Positions 1 through 5,307 are shown, numbered from the stretch's first letter. The stretch: 5,467 nucleotides of DNA from Spirochaetales bacterium (GCA_016935715.1 JAFGQJ010000223.1:1-5467), one strand, 5' to 3'. The notes: a model not told the origin generated them from the sequence alone. Numbers and translations are program-made.

Positions 1-73
1 GAGAGGATGCTGGTGATCCCGCATAAAAAAATGGACATTTTCTAAGACGTGCTCACATGAAGCCGGGAAATTC

Positions 74-111
74 TTTCCAGACAATCGTCTGAGAAAAGGG
101 AAGATTGTTTT
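74..111 (+). other. Possible alternative hairpins, perhaps the end of an upstream transcript
   Basis: Two mutually exclusive stems can be drawn. One pairs CAGAC (78-82) with GTCTG (87-91) around a 4-nt loop, and can extend through TTTC/GAAA past one bulged A. The other pairs 79-86 with 103-110 and ends in a short T-rich stretch. This could be the terminator of a gene entering from the left edge. The only in-frame tail seen there is a 14-codon open stretch ending in TAA at 43-45, too short to identify. Both stems are weak and may be chance. Confidence 0.18.
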
Positions 112-153
112 GATGAGTCATTCAAGACTTGCGTAGACTGGGTGTTTGATTTT

Positions 154-182
154 TTGACATCTCCCTATCAGTACCCTATTAT
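154..182 (+). promoter_or_regulatory. Sigma-70-type promoter of the PEGA lipoprotein gene
   Basis: A perfect -35 box TTGACA (154-159) is followed by a 17-bp spacer and a -10 box TATTAT (177-182, 5 of 6 consensus bases). Transcription should begin near 189. That places a GTG at 197 only about 8 nt into the transcript, which argues against it as the start codon and for the ATG at 239. Boxes and spacing are seen directly; activity is inferred. Confidence 0.75.
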
Positions 183-228
183 GCAGGCAGGACGATGTGA
201 ATCAAAAGCCGATGGGCTTAAAACGCAT

Positions 229-233
229 GGAGG
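229..233 (+). promoter_or_regulatory. Ribosome binding site that fixes the lipoprotein start
   Basis: GGAGG lies 5 nt before the ATG at 239. The earlier in-frame starts (GTG 197, ATG 212, ATG 227) have no comparable site. Starting at 239 also gives a well-formed lipoprotein signal peptide that begins at its basic n-region. Confidence 0.75.
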
Positions 234-238
234 AAACG

Positions 239-619
239 ATGAATCTTCGTAAAAAAGGTGGCATTTCATTGGTTCTTTTGTTCATCATCCTTGTACTCTC
301 GGGTTGCGCAACGTTGTTCAATGAAAAAGCACCAGCGGTATCATTCATGTCAAATCCTCCTACCGCGCAAGTCTATGTGAATGGCGCGAAAATGGGAGAA
401 ACACCATGTGCCATCAAATTGGATACAGACAAAGAATACACCATTGAATTCAGAAAGGATGGCTACCAAACTAAAACCTATTTTTTGACGAACGAAATAG
501 GTCCCGTGTGGATCATATTGGACATTCTTGGTGGTTTTATTCCAATAATAGTGGATGCTGCCACGGGGGATTGGTACGAGTTCAGCCAGGAAAACGTCAG
601 TGTATCGCTAGAACAATAG
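239..619 (+). CDS. PEGA-domain lipoprotein, 126 aa
   Basis: Small exported lipoprotein of unknown role. Residues 1-22 form a lipoprotein signal peptide: basic Arg-Lys-Lys at 4-6, a hydrophobic core at 9-20, and lipobox Leu-Ser-Gly-Cys with Cys23 as the lipidated residue. Residues about 33-83 look like one PEGA domain, a beta-rich surface fold: an NPP-T-A-x-V-Y-V-N-G strand and turn, then G-E-T-P (53-56) and a K-D-G-Y turn (73-76). A hydrophobic segment (88-106) rich in Gly, Ile and Val is followed by an aromatic D-A-A-T-G-D-W-Y motif (106-113). I recall a similar tail in other short PEGA lipoproteins but cannot confirm it. The gene has its own promoter and is convergent with the tRNA. It is much AT-richer than the genes to its right, which suggests a different origin. 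The lipoprotein call is firm, PEGA is likely, and function is unknown. The reading frame could formally start at GTG 197, but promoter and SD positions favour 239. Confidence 0.85.
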   Translation: MNLRKKGGISLVLLFIILVLSGCATLFNEKAPAVSFMSNPPTAQVYVNGAKMGETPCAIKLDTDKEYTIEFRKDGYQTKTYFLTNEIGPVWIILDILGGFIPIIVDAATGDWYEFSQENVSVSLEQ

Positions 620-666
620 ACCATCCCCACAAGGCTGTGTCCCGATAAAAAATGAAGTACGCGTCA

Positions 667-685
667 GACCCTATCAACAAGGGTC
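667..685. terminator. Weak hairpin between convergent genes, possible bidirectional terminator
   Basis: GACCCT (667-672) pairs with AGGGTC (680-685) around a 7-nt loop. An outer GAAGT (654-658)/ACTTC (691-695) pair could lengthen it across an internal loop. It lies between the convergent lipoprotein and tRNA-Lys genes, where terminators for both are expected. However, neither strand has a U-tract directly after the 6-bp stem: on the minus strand the T6 run comes about 13 nt later. Confidence 0.25.
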
Positions 686-713
686 GAAAAACTTCTATAG
701 CGTGGAGTTATAT

Positions 714-786
714 TGAGCCGCACAGGAATCGAACCTGTGACCCACAGCTTAAAAGGCTGTTGCTCTACCAACTGAGCTAGCGGCCC
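714..786 (-). tRNA. tRNA-Lys, anticodon UUU
   Basis: The reverse complement folds into a complete 73-nt cloverleaf. The 7-bp acceptor stem is GGGCCGC/GCGGCTC with one G-U at the second pair. The D arm carries AGTTGGTAGA, the anticodon stem is ACAGC/GCTGT with loop CTTTTAA, the variable loop has five bases, and the T arm is ACAGG-TTCGATT-CCTGT. The anticodon TTT is at 751-753 and decodes AAA/AAG lysine codons. The discriminator base is A (714). CCA is not encoded and must be added by nucleotidyltransferase. Position 37 is A, as needed for t6A and then ms2t6A, the modification made by the product of the neighbouring mtaB. The gene has its own promoter immediately upstream. Its 3' end marks the change from GC-rich to AT-rich sequence. 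Confidence 0.96.
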
Positions 787-803
787 ACGAGCGGAACAAG
801 GGC

Positions 804-833
804 AATATATCAACCGCCTGCCGTCATTGTCAA
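804..833 (-). promoter_or_regulatory. Sigma-70-type promoter of tRNA-Lys
   Basis: On the minus strand there is a perfect -35 box TTGACA (828-833), an 18-bp spacer and a -10 box TATATT (804-809, 5 of 6 consensus bases). Transcription would start near 797, giving a leader of about 10 nt before the mature tRNA 5' end at 786. It lies just past the mtaB terminator, so the tRNA is a separate unit. No clear GC-rich stringent discriminator is visible. Confidence 0.8.
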
Positions 834-851
834 CATTCAAAACGGGCCGAC

Positions 852-895
852 AAAAAGAGCCGCCGCTGCCCGGCCGGGCGGCAAGGCTGCGGCGG
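852..895 (-). terminator. Intrinsic terminator of the bactofilin-TPR-mtaB operon
   Basis: On the minus strand CCGCCGC (889-895) pairs with GCGGCGG (860-866). An inner TGCC (880-883) pairs with GGCA (867-870) after a 5-nt bulge. The GC-rich loop contains the palindrome GCCCGGCCGGGC. The stem is followed by CTC and then five T (852-856). It starts 17 nt after the mtaB stop codon and ends before the tRNA promoter. This is a textbook rho-independent terminator. Confidence 0.85.
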
Positions 896-911
896 GAACT
901 CCCCCACAGCG

Positions 912-2231
912 CTATAGCACCCCGACGAAACGTCCGCGGCAGGGATCACCGGCCCGGTCGATCACGGTCTGCACCAGGGCGCCCATCCTTCCGGCCTGCC
1001 CGGGGATTCCCTCCACCAGCACCCTCAGGTAGTTCTGGCTGAGTCCCCGCCACACCCCCGGCTCGGACGACGATCCCTCCCTCTCGAGCACCACCTCCAG
1101 CTTCCGGCCCACCCACCGCTCCTTGTAACGTTCGTGCAGTGTGTCGGACAGGCGCAGCAGCTCCCCTGCCCGTCTGTCCCGGATGCGCTCCGGCACCGGG
1201 TCCTTCGGGTGTTCGGCAGCGGTTCCGGGGCGCGGGGAAAAGGGGAAGACGTGCAGCTTGCTCAGTCCGAGGGACTCGACCAGCCGGCGGGAGGCCTGGA
1301 AGTCCTCCTCCGTCTCTCCGGGAAATCCCACGATCACGTCCGCGGCCAGGAAGGGATCCTCCTTGACCTCCCGCAGCAGCTCCACAGCCCGCCTGACCCG
1401 GTCGCTGCGGTAGCGGCGGCGCATGCGCAGGAGCACGGCATCCGATCCGGACTGAATTGGCAGATGGAAGTGGGGACAGACCCGTGGATCCCGCATTGCA
1501 TCCGCCAGGTCCGCCTTGATCATCTCCGGTTCGAGGGAGGAAAGACGCAGTCGAATCACCCTGGTACCGGCCAGCATTTTCGAAAGCAGCGCCGGCAGCC
1601 CGATCTCCCCCCAGCGATAGGCGGTCAGATTCACGCCGGTCAGCACGATTTCCCGGTACCCGCCCCGCTCGATCTCCCCGGCCCTCTGCACCGCCAGATC
1701 CGGATCCAGGCTCAGCGAACGGCCCCTGGCCAGCGGCACGCGGCAGTATGCGCAGCGGTAATCGCAGCCGTCCTGCACCTTGAGAAAAGCCCGGGAGTGA
1801 TAGCTGAACCGATCGACCCGATACCTGAAGGGATCGGCATGTCCGGAAGGCGCCTTGGATGCACCGACGGGGACGGTCTCGATCTTGCCCCCCGCCTCGA
1901 AAACGGCCGGAAGGTCCAGCAGAGAAGCCTTGTCCTCCTGGGAAACCACGTGCACGTTCTCCCCCAACGACGCAATCTCGGCCGGGTTCAGCTGGGCGTA
2001 GCAGCCGGTCACGACGAGCAGCGCTTCGGGGTGCTCCCGGGAGATCTTACGGATCAGCCGCCGGGCTTTCTGCTCGCTCCTGGAGGTTACCGTGCAGGTG
2101 TTGACTATATAGACTTCCGCGCTCTGATCCGTCGGCACCAGAGAAAAGCCCCGGTTTCTGAACTCGGAAGCCAGGGCCTCGGTTTCGTACTGATTCAGCT
2201 TGCACCCGAAAGTGTGAAACGCCGCCCTCAT
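912..2231 (-). CDS. mtaB: tRNA t6A37 methylthiotransferase MtaB (radical SAM), 439 aa
   Basis: Converts N6-threonylcarbamoyladenosine at position 37 of ANN-decoding tRNAs to its 2-methylthio form, using two 4Fe-4S clusters and SAM, in the cytoplasm. The N-terminal UPF0004 domain has its three cluster cysteines: Cys10 (F-G-C-K-L-N-Q), Cys46 (N-T-C-T-V-T) and Cys77 (T-G-C-Y-A-Q). The radical SAM motif CxxxCxxC is Cys156, Cys160 and Cys163, followed by a radical-SAM barrel with I-V-L-T-G-V-N near 197-203 and D-V-I-V-G-F-P-G-E-T in the later half. The last roughly 65 residues resemble a TRAM RNA-binding domain. Length matches the family. The F-G-C-K-L-N-Q signature is typical of MtaB rather than MiaB or RimO. 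The start follows the TPR gene stop by only 7 nt, with just an AAGG touching the ATG, so translation is probably coupled. The long open frames on the opposite strand are GC-driven shadows. Confidence 0.93.
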   Translation of the reverse strand: MRAAFHTFGCKLNQYETEALASEFRNRGFSLVPTDQSAEVYIVNTCTVTSRSEQKARRLIRKISREHPEALLVVTGCYAQLNPAEIASLGENVHVVSQEDKASLLDLPAVFEAGGKIETVPVGASKAPSGHADPFRYRVDRFSYHSRAFLKVQDGCDYRCAYCRVPLARGRSLSLDPDLAVQRAGEIERGGYREIVLTGVNLTAYRWGEIGLPALLSKMLAGTRVIRLRLSSLEPEMIKADLADAMRDPRVCPHFHLPIQSGSDAVLLRMRRRYRSDRVRRAVELLREVKEDPFLAADVIVGFPGETEEDFQASRRLVESLGLSKLHVFPFSPRPGTAAEHPKDPVPERIRDRRAGELLRLSDTLHERYKERWVGRKLEVVLEREGSSSEPGVWRGLSQNYLRVLVEGIPGQAGRMGALVQTVIDRAGDPCRGRFVGVL

Positions 2232-2238
2232 CCTTAGG

Positions 2239-2859
2239 CTAAAGCTGCGCCTGGACCCGGGACCTGCCTCTGAGAGCGTCGACCAGATTGGGGTTCAGGG
2301 CCAGAGCCTTGTTGTACGCCTCCAGGGACCACTGGAAATCCCCTCCCCTCTCCCTCGCATAGCCCAGCCGGGCCCACCAACTGGCCACGTTCGGGGAGTG
2401 ATACACCGCGGTGGACAGGGCGATGTCCGCGTTGTTGAACTTGCTCTGCTGGATGAAGATCTCTCCCATGAAGTAGTACACCATGTCGATTCTCCCCCCG
2501 GTGGGCGAGATGGCTGCATACTCCTCGAAGTAGCCGAGCGCCTCCGCCTGCCGCCCCAGATAGAAAAGAGCTTCTCCGGCGATTTCGATGATGCGCGGAT
2601 CGTAGCGGGATATCCGGAAAGCCACCTGGCTCGCCTCCAGGGCTTCCTGGTAACGTTCCAGCTTCAACAGGCTCCATCCCATCACCGCGTGTGCATCCAT
2701 GCGGTTGGGCATCTCCTCCAGCTCTTTGCGGCAGACTTCTATCGCTCCCTGGTAGTCTCCGGTCCTGTACAACTCGACCGCGTCGTATCTGTCCTGACCG
2801 AATACGGCAAGTGTGCTCGTCAGCAGAACGGCGATCAGCAAAAACGTTTTATTTCTCAT
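2239..2859 (-). CDS. Exported tetratricopeptide-repeat protein, 206 aa
   Basis: Probable periplasmic or envelope scaffold. Residues 1-21 form a Sec signal peptide (Arg2, Lys4, hydrophobic core 6-19, likely cleavage after Gly21, before Gln-Asp). There is no lipobox cysteine. The rest is almost wholly TPR helices, roughly 24-51, 54-87, 88-121, 125-156 and 159-192. Typical TPR spacing shows in W62/L64/Y70/A73, in A94/L98/Y100/A105/A107, and in the last repeat W162/G166/A168/A181/A185/P190. TPR arrays bind protein partners; none can be named here. The gene starts inside the last codons of the bactofilin gene (11-nt overlap) with GAGGG 5 nt before the ATG, and mtaB follows 7 nt after it. The overlap implies translational coupling and a functional link to bactofilin. 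No enzymatic domain is visible. Confidence 0.88.
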   Translation of the reverse strand: MRNKTFLLIAVLLTSTLAVFGQDRYDAVELYRTGDYQGAIEVCRKELEEMPNRMDAHAVMGWSLLKLERYQEALEASQVAFRISRYDPRIIEIAGEALFYLGRQAEALGYFEEYAAISPTGGRIDMVYYFMGEIFIQQSKFNNADIALSTAVYHSPNVASWWARLGYARERGGDFQWSLEAYNKALALNPNLVDALRGRSRVQAQL

Positions 2860-3214
2860 GCTTGCCCTCGCTCATCGAACAGGCGCCGTTGTACTTGCAG
2901 CCGCTCTCCATGACCAGTTCGGGAGTGCTCAGATCTCCCTTCATGGATGCCGTGGAGAAAAACTCCACGCGGGAACGGGCGACCACGTCCCCCTCTATAC
3001 GTCCCTTCGCGGAAACGCAGTTGGCCTCGATCTTGGCCTTGACGAACGCCTTCTCCCCGATATACAGGTCGGATGAGGAATTGATCTCCCCCGTGAAGCT
3101 GCCCTTGATCATCAGGGGTTTCTTGAAGGTCAGCACGCCGGAAAAATCGATGTCCTCCGCCAGCACCGTGTCGATTTCGTTTTCGTCAATCTGGTTGATG
3201 CGAATATCTCTCAT
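2849..3214 (-). CDS. Bactofilin (polymer-forming cytoskeletal protein), 121 aa
   Basis: Bactofilins self-assemble without nucleotide into filaments under the membrane and position cell-wall or envelope machinery. Residues about 21-114 form the bactofilin beta-helix core, seen as short beta rungs broken by Gly and Ser turns: G38-S-F-T-G-E, I52-G-E, A69-K-G-R-I-E-G-D and M91-K-G-D-L. The flanks are short and charged: an N-terminal R-I-N-Q-I-D-E-N-E stretch (5-13) and a C-terminal S-E-G-K-H-E-K tail (115-121). No transmembrane helix is present. The start has AGAGGA (3221-3226) 6 nt upstream. It heads an operon with the TPR gene (11-nt overlap) and mtaB. It has its own promoter and a leader with a tandem repeat. 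Length is at the short end for the family, close to the bare core. The family call is confident; its cellular target is unknown. Confidence 0.9.
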   Translation of the reverse strand: MRDIRINQIDENEIDTVLAEDIDFSGVLTFKKPLMIKGSFTGEINSSSDLYIGEKAFVKAKIEANCVSAKGRIEGDVVARSRVEFFSTASMKGDLSTPELVMESGCKYNGACSMSEGKHEK

Positions 3215-3228
3215 CTGTGGTCCTCTGC

Positions 3229-3258
3229 TATTTGCTTCTTGCTTATTTGCTTCTTGCT
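3229..3258. repeat. Perfect 15-bp tandem duplication in the bactofilin leader
   Basis: TATTTGCTTCTTGCT occurs twice with no gap (3229-3243 and 3244-3258). In the transcript it reads as a purine-rich AGCAAGAAGCAAATA unit, twice. It fills most of the 5' untranslated region, between the predicted start of transcription near 3262 and the SD at 3221-3226. Confidence 0.9.
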
Positions 3259-3268
3259 CCTGAGTGAA

Positions 3269-3298
3269 AATCTATCCAAAGCTCCACACCCGTGTCAA
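3269..3298 (-). promoter_or_regulatory. Promoter of the bactofilin-TPR-mtaB operon
   Basis: On the minus strand a perfect -35 TTGACA (3293-3298) is followed by an 18-bp spacer and TAGATT (3269-3274, 4 of 6 consensus bases). The -35 box begins 4 nt after the tyrA stop codon. The predicted leader is about 48 nt. No terminator is visible between tyrA and this promoter, so readthrough from the dapB-tyrA unit may also feed the operon. Confidence 0.6.
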
Positions 3299-3302
3299 CA
3301 TA

Positions 3303-4103
3303 TCAGGATTTCACGTGTTCATCCAGGAGCCTCTTGACCTCGTTCAGGGAGGAGCCCAGGCGCTCCCTCATCTCCCGGGTGTAGGGATTGTACTGCTGGA
3401 GATCGTAGAACAGCTGCCAGGAATCATTACAGGTCTGTTCGATTATCTCCAGAAGCTTCCGATAACCCAGGGAAGCGATCCGGGAGGGGTTCAGATCCAG
3501 AAGGGCCAGTACTCTGCCGAGATAGTGCGTCAATCCCTGTGTGAAGGCGGCTTCACGATCGTGAAGCTCCGGCTTCATGATCTGCACCGACAACCCCAAA
3601 CCTTCGAAAAAATCCTGCCAGCGGGCCAGCTCCCCGGCTCCCAGGCGCACCGGATGAAGGATCATCGGCAGACCGCGGAGCCCCCCGCTGGCCGAATCCG
3701 GCCCGAACATCGGGTGGGTAGCCAGGACCTTAATCTCGGCTGGAAGCAGCTCCTCCATCCAGGCCGACGGGAGGGATTTCACCGAGCAGGTGTCCATGAC
3801 CAGCGTACCCGGCTTCAGGCGCGGCGCCAGCCTCTGCAGCACTTCCCGGAGGGCGGATATGGCCACGCAGAGGATGATTACCGGCTGTTCGCAGAGTTCC
3901 GCTTCGTCGACCCTCTCGACCCCCTCGGGAGCCGGTGCCGCGGGATTGCGGGAATAGGCCCTTACCGATCCGTAGCGGGAGAGCACCCGGGCATAGAAAC
4001 GGCCGAAACGTCCCAGCCCGTAGACGCCGAAATCCGTCTCCGGCGGGGTTGTCGAATCAGAGACCGAAGGTCGACTTGATGGCCCCAACGGCTTTCTCCT
4101 CAT
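3303..4103 (-). CDS. tyrA: Prephenate/arogenate dehydrogenase (TyrA family), up to 266 aa
   Basis: Oxidative decarboxylation of prephenate (to 4-hydroxyphenylpyruvate) or arogenate (to tyrosine), the tyrosine branch of aromatic amino-acid synthesis; cytoplasmic. The nucleotide-binding motif is G29-L-G-R-F-G34. The second strand ends in Ser51-Arg52 rather than an acidic residue, which hints at NADP(H). Other family marks are D104-T-C-S-V-K109, T129-H130-P-M-F-G-P135 (the catalytic-region histidine), and H181-D-R with Q189 and H193 in the helical C-terminal domain. The H-P-M-F-G-P segment recalls plant-type arogenate dehydrogenases. No chorismate mutase or ACT domain is attached. The first roughly 23 residues lie outside the fold and overlap the dapB fusion by 47 nt. 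The ATG at 4103 has no spaced SD, whereas a TTG at 4088 has AGGAG 7 nt upstream and may be the true start (261 aa). Substrate choice cannot be settled from sequence. Confidence 0.87.
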   Translation of the reverse strand: MRRKPLGPSSRPSVSDSTTPPETDFGVYGLGRFGRFYARVLSRYGSVRAYSRNPAAPAPEGVERVDEAELCEQPVIILCVAISALREVLQRLAPRLKPGTLVMDTCSVKSLPSAWMEELLPAEIKVLATHPMFGPDSASGGLRGLPMILHPVRLGAGELARWQDFFEGLGLSVQIMKPELHDREAAFTQGLTHYLGRVLALLDLNPSRIASLGYRKLLEIIEQTCNDSWQLFYDLQQYNPYTREMRERLGSSLNEVKRLLDEHVKS

Positions 4104-5277
4104 CCTTCTGCGGTATGATCAGGGCGATCTTCGTCTCCGAGGTGGTTATGGTTTGGATGGTCACATCCGCCCTGGCCAGGGCTCCGAATACACGGGCGGC
4201 GACGCCGGACTGGGTTTCCATTCCCGGGCCTTCCACCGCGATCTTGGTAATCCGGTCCGCTACTTTGATTTCCAGGTTCTTTACCGACTGCCGGAAGGAT
4301 TCTACCAGCTCGGTCGTCTTGTCGATATCCTTCTTGAACACGGTGAACGAGATGCTCACCTCACCGTCCACCGGGGCGGTCTGGCTGATCAGGTCGACAT
4401 TGACGTTGCCCTGCCCGAGGGTCTCGAAGATCCCGGTGATCAACCTGGGATCCAGGGTTATTCGATACAGTGAGACCAGCGCCTCTTCGTTGCTCACGAA
4501 AAGCCGGGTTACCGCGCTGGCCGCGGTGATCATCTCCTTCATGCTGTACAGACCCGCGGGCTTGCCGAGAATATAGCGGACCGCCTCCAGCGCCCCAAGG
4601 GCGAATATGTGCCGGGAGGCAGCCGAATGCCGCAGCTCCACCAGCTCGTCTTTGCCGGCAAACAGGATGTCGTGCTCTCCGACGATGGTGCCGCCGCGTA
4701 TCGCGTGGATACCGAGATCGGGGGTCTGCCGCTTCTCCTCGCGCCCGTGGCGGCCATAGACGTATTTCTTCCCCTGGAGAAAGACCTCGTTGATCGCGTC
4801 GGCCAAAAGCAGGGCGGTGCCGGAGGGGGCGTCTTTCTTCTGATTGTGATGACGCTCGATGATCTCGATATCGAAGCTCTCACCCAGAACCGTGGCCGCT
4901 TTCTGCGCCATCTCGGATAGAAGATTGATCCCCAGGGACATGTTGGCGGAGGCGAAAACCGGAATCGATCCGGCGATCTCCGCGATCCGGGCTTTGTCTT
5001 CCGCGGTGTGTCCCGTGGTTGCGATGATCAGGGGCAGACTTTTCTTCGCCGCTCCTTTGAGCAGACCGTCGAGAGCTTTGGGTGATGAAAAATCCACCAC
5101 CACATCCGCCGGAACCGTGCAGTCTTCCAGGCTGGAAAATACCGGGAAATCCATGCTCTCGTCGCCCTTGACGAGATCGACCCCGGCCGCGACCTCGATG
5201 TCCTCCGCCGCGGCGGCGGTTGCCGCCACCACCCGGCCCATTCGGCCCATGCACCCGTGAATGATGATCCTTATCAT
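4057..5277 (-). CDS. dapB: Dihydrodipicolinate reductase DapB fused to an aspartokinase-type ACT pair, 406 aa
   Basis: DapB reduces 4-hydroxy-tetrahydrodipicolinate with NAD(P)H in the diaminopimelate/lysine pathway; cytoplasmic. Residues 1-250 are a complete DapB: G8-C-M-G-R-M-G14 for the nucleotide, D62-F-S-S, A86-T-T-G-H90, and the signature H143-H-N-Q-K147-K-D-A-P-S-G-T154, where His143 and Lys147 match the E. coli catalytic pair His159/Lys163. The G-L-Y-S-M segment (242-246) is where normal DapB proteins end (usual length about 240-270). Residues 255-406 match the regulatory half of aspartokinases: V256-T-R-L, then N291-V-N-V-D-L-I-S-Q, S308-I-S-F-T-V, and a second unit with G352-M, S357-G-V-A-A-R-V-F364, T379-S-E-T-K-I384 and a terminal F-G-L. 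No kinase domain is present. The frame is open throughout, so the fusion looks genuine. The start at 5277 is chosen because DapB homology begins there and AGGAG lies 6 nt upstream. A longer frame to TTG 5364 would cover the promoter. tyrA overlaps its 3' end. Confidence 0.92.
   Translation of the reverse strand: MIRIIIHGCMGRMGRVVAATAAAAEDIEVAAGVDLVKGDESMDFPVFSSLEDCTVPADVVVDFSSPKALDGLLKGAAKKSLPLIIATTGHTAEDKARIAEIAGSIPVFASANMSLGINLLSEMAQKAATVLGESFDIEIIERHHNQKKDAPSGTALLLADAINEVFLQGKKYVYGRHGREEKRQTPDLGIHAIRGGTIVGEHDILFAGKDELVELRHSAASRHIFALGALEAVRYILGKPAGLYSMKEMITAASAVTRLFVSNEEALVSLYRITLDPRLITGIFETLGQGNVNVDLISQTAPVDGEVSISFTVFKKDIDKTTELVESFRQSVKNLEIKVADRITKIAVEGPGMETQSGVAARVFGALARADVTIQTITTSETKIALIIPQKDEEKAVGAIKSTFGL
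4096..4100 (-). promoter_or_regulatory. SD sequence suggesting a TTG start for tyrA
   Basis: AGGAG on the minus strand lies 7 nt before TTG at 4086-4088, inside the last codons of the dapB fusion. The longer ATG (4101-4103) has only AAGG directly touching it. With the TTG start the overlap with the upstream gene falls from 47 to 32 nt. Confidence 0.5.
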
Positions 5278-5283
5278 GATGCC

Positions 5284-5288
5284 CTCCT
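5284..5288 (-). promoter_or_regulatory. Ribosome binding site of dapB
   Basis: AGGAG on the minus strand, 6 nt before the ATG at 5277, sits within a purine-rich GAGGAGAGGAGGG stretch. It supports the 406-aa start over the upstream in-frame TTG. Confidence 0.75.
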
Positions 5289-5307
5289 CTCCTCTGGCCC
5301 TTTGAGC

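Noticed and set aside
1..45. C-terminal tail of an upstream plus-strand gene ending in TAA at 43-45
   Set aside because: Only 14 codons, with no recognisable motif. Another frame also ends within 26 bases, so the choice would be arbitrary.
714..736. Second copy of the tRNA-Lys 3' end as an att repeat inside the window
   Set aside because: I looked through 1-713 for the T-arm and acceptor sequence and found no convincing duplicate.
827..1042. Plus-strand 71-codon frame spanning the tRNA promoter and the mtaB terminator
   Set aside because: Arg/Pro-rich shadow sequence that covers a promoter, a terminator and the end of mtaB.
1134..2237. Long plus-strand open frame of 367 codons opposite mtaB
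   Set aside because: It lies wholly antisense to a gene with all its catalytic cysteines, has low-complexity composition rich in Gln, Arg, Pro and Gly with no recognisable domain, and is expected in GC-rich DNA.
3264..4079. Plus-strand open frame of 271 codons opposite tyrA
   Set aside because: Antisense shadow of a clear TyrA-family gene. No SD or family motifs were seen, and it begins inside the bactofilin promoter region.
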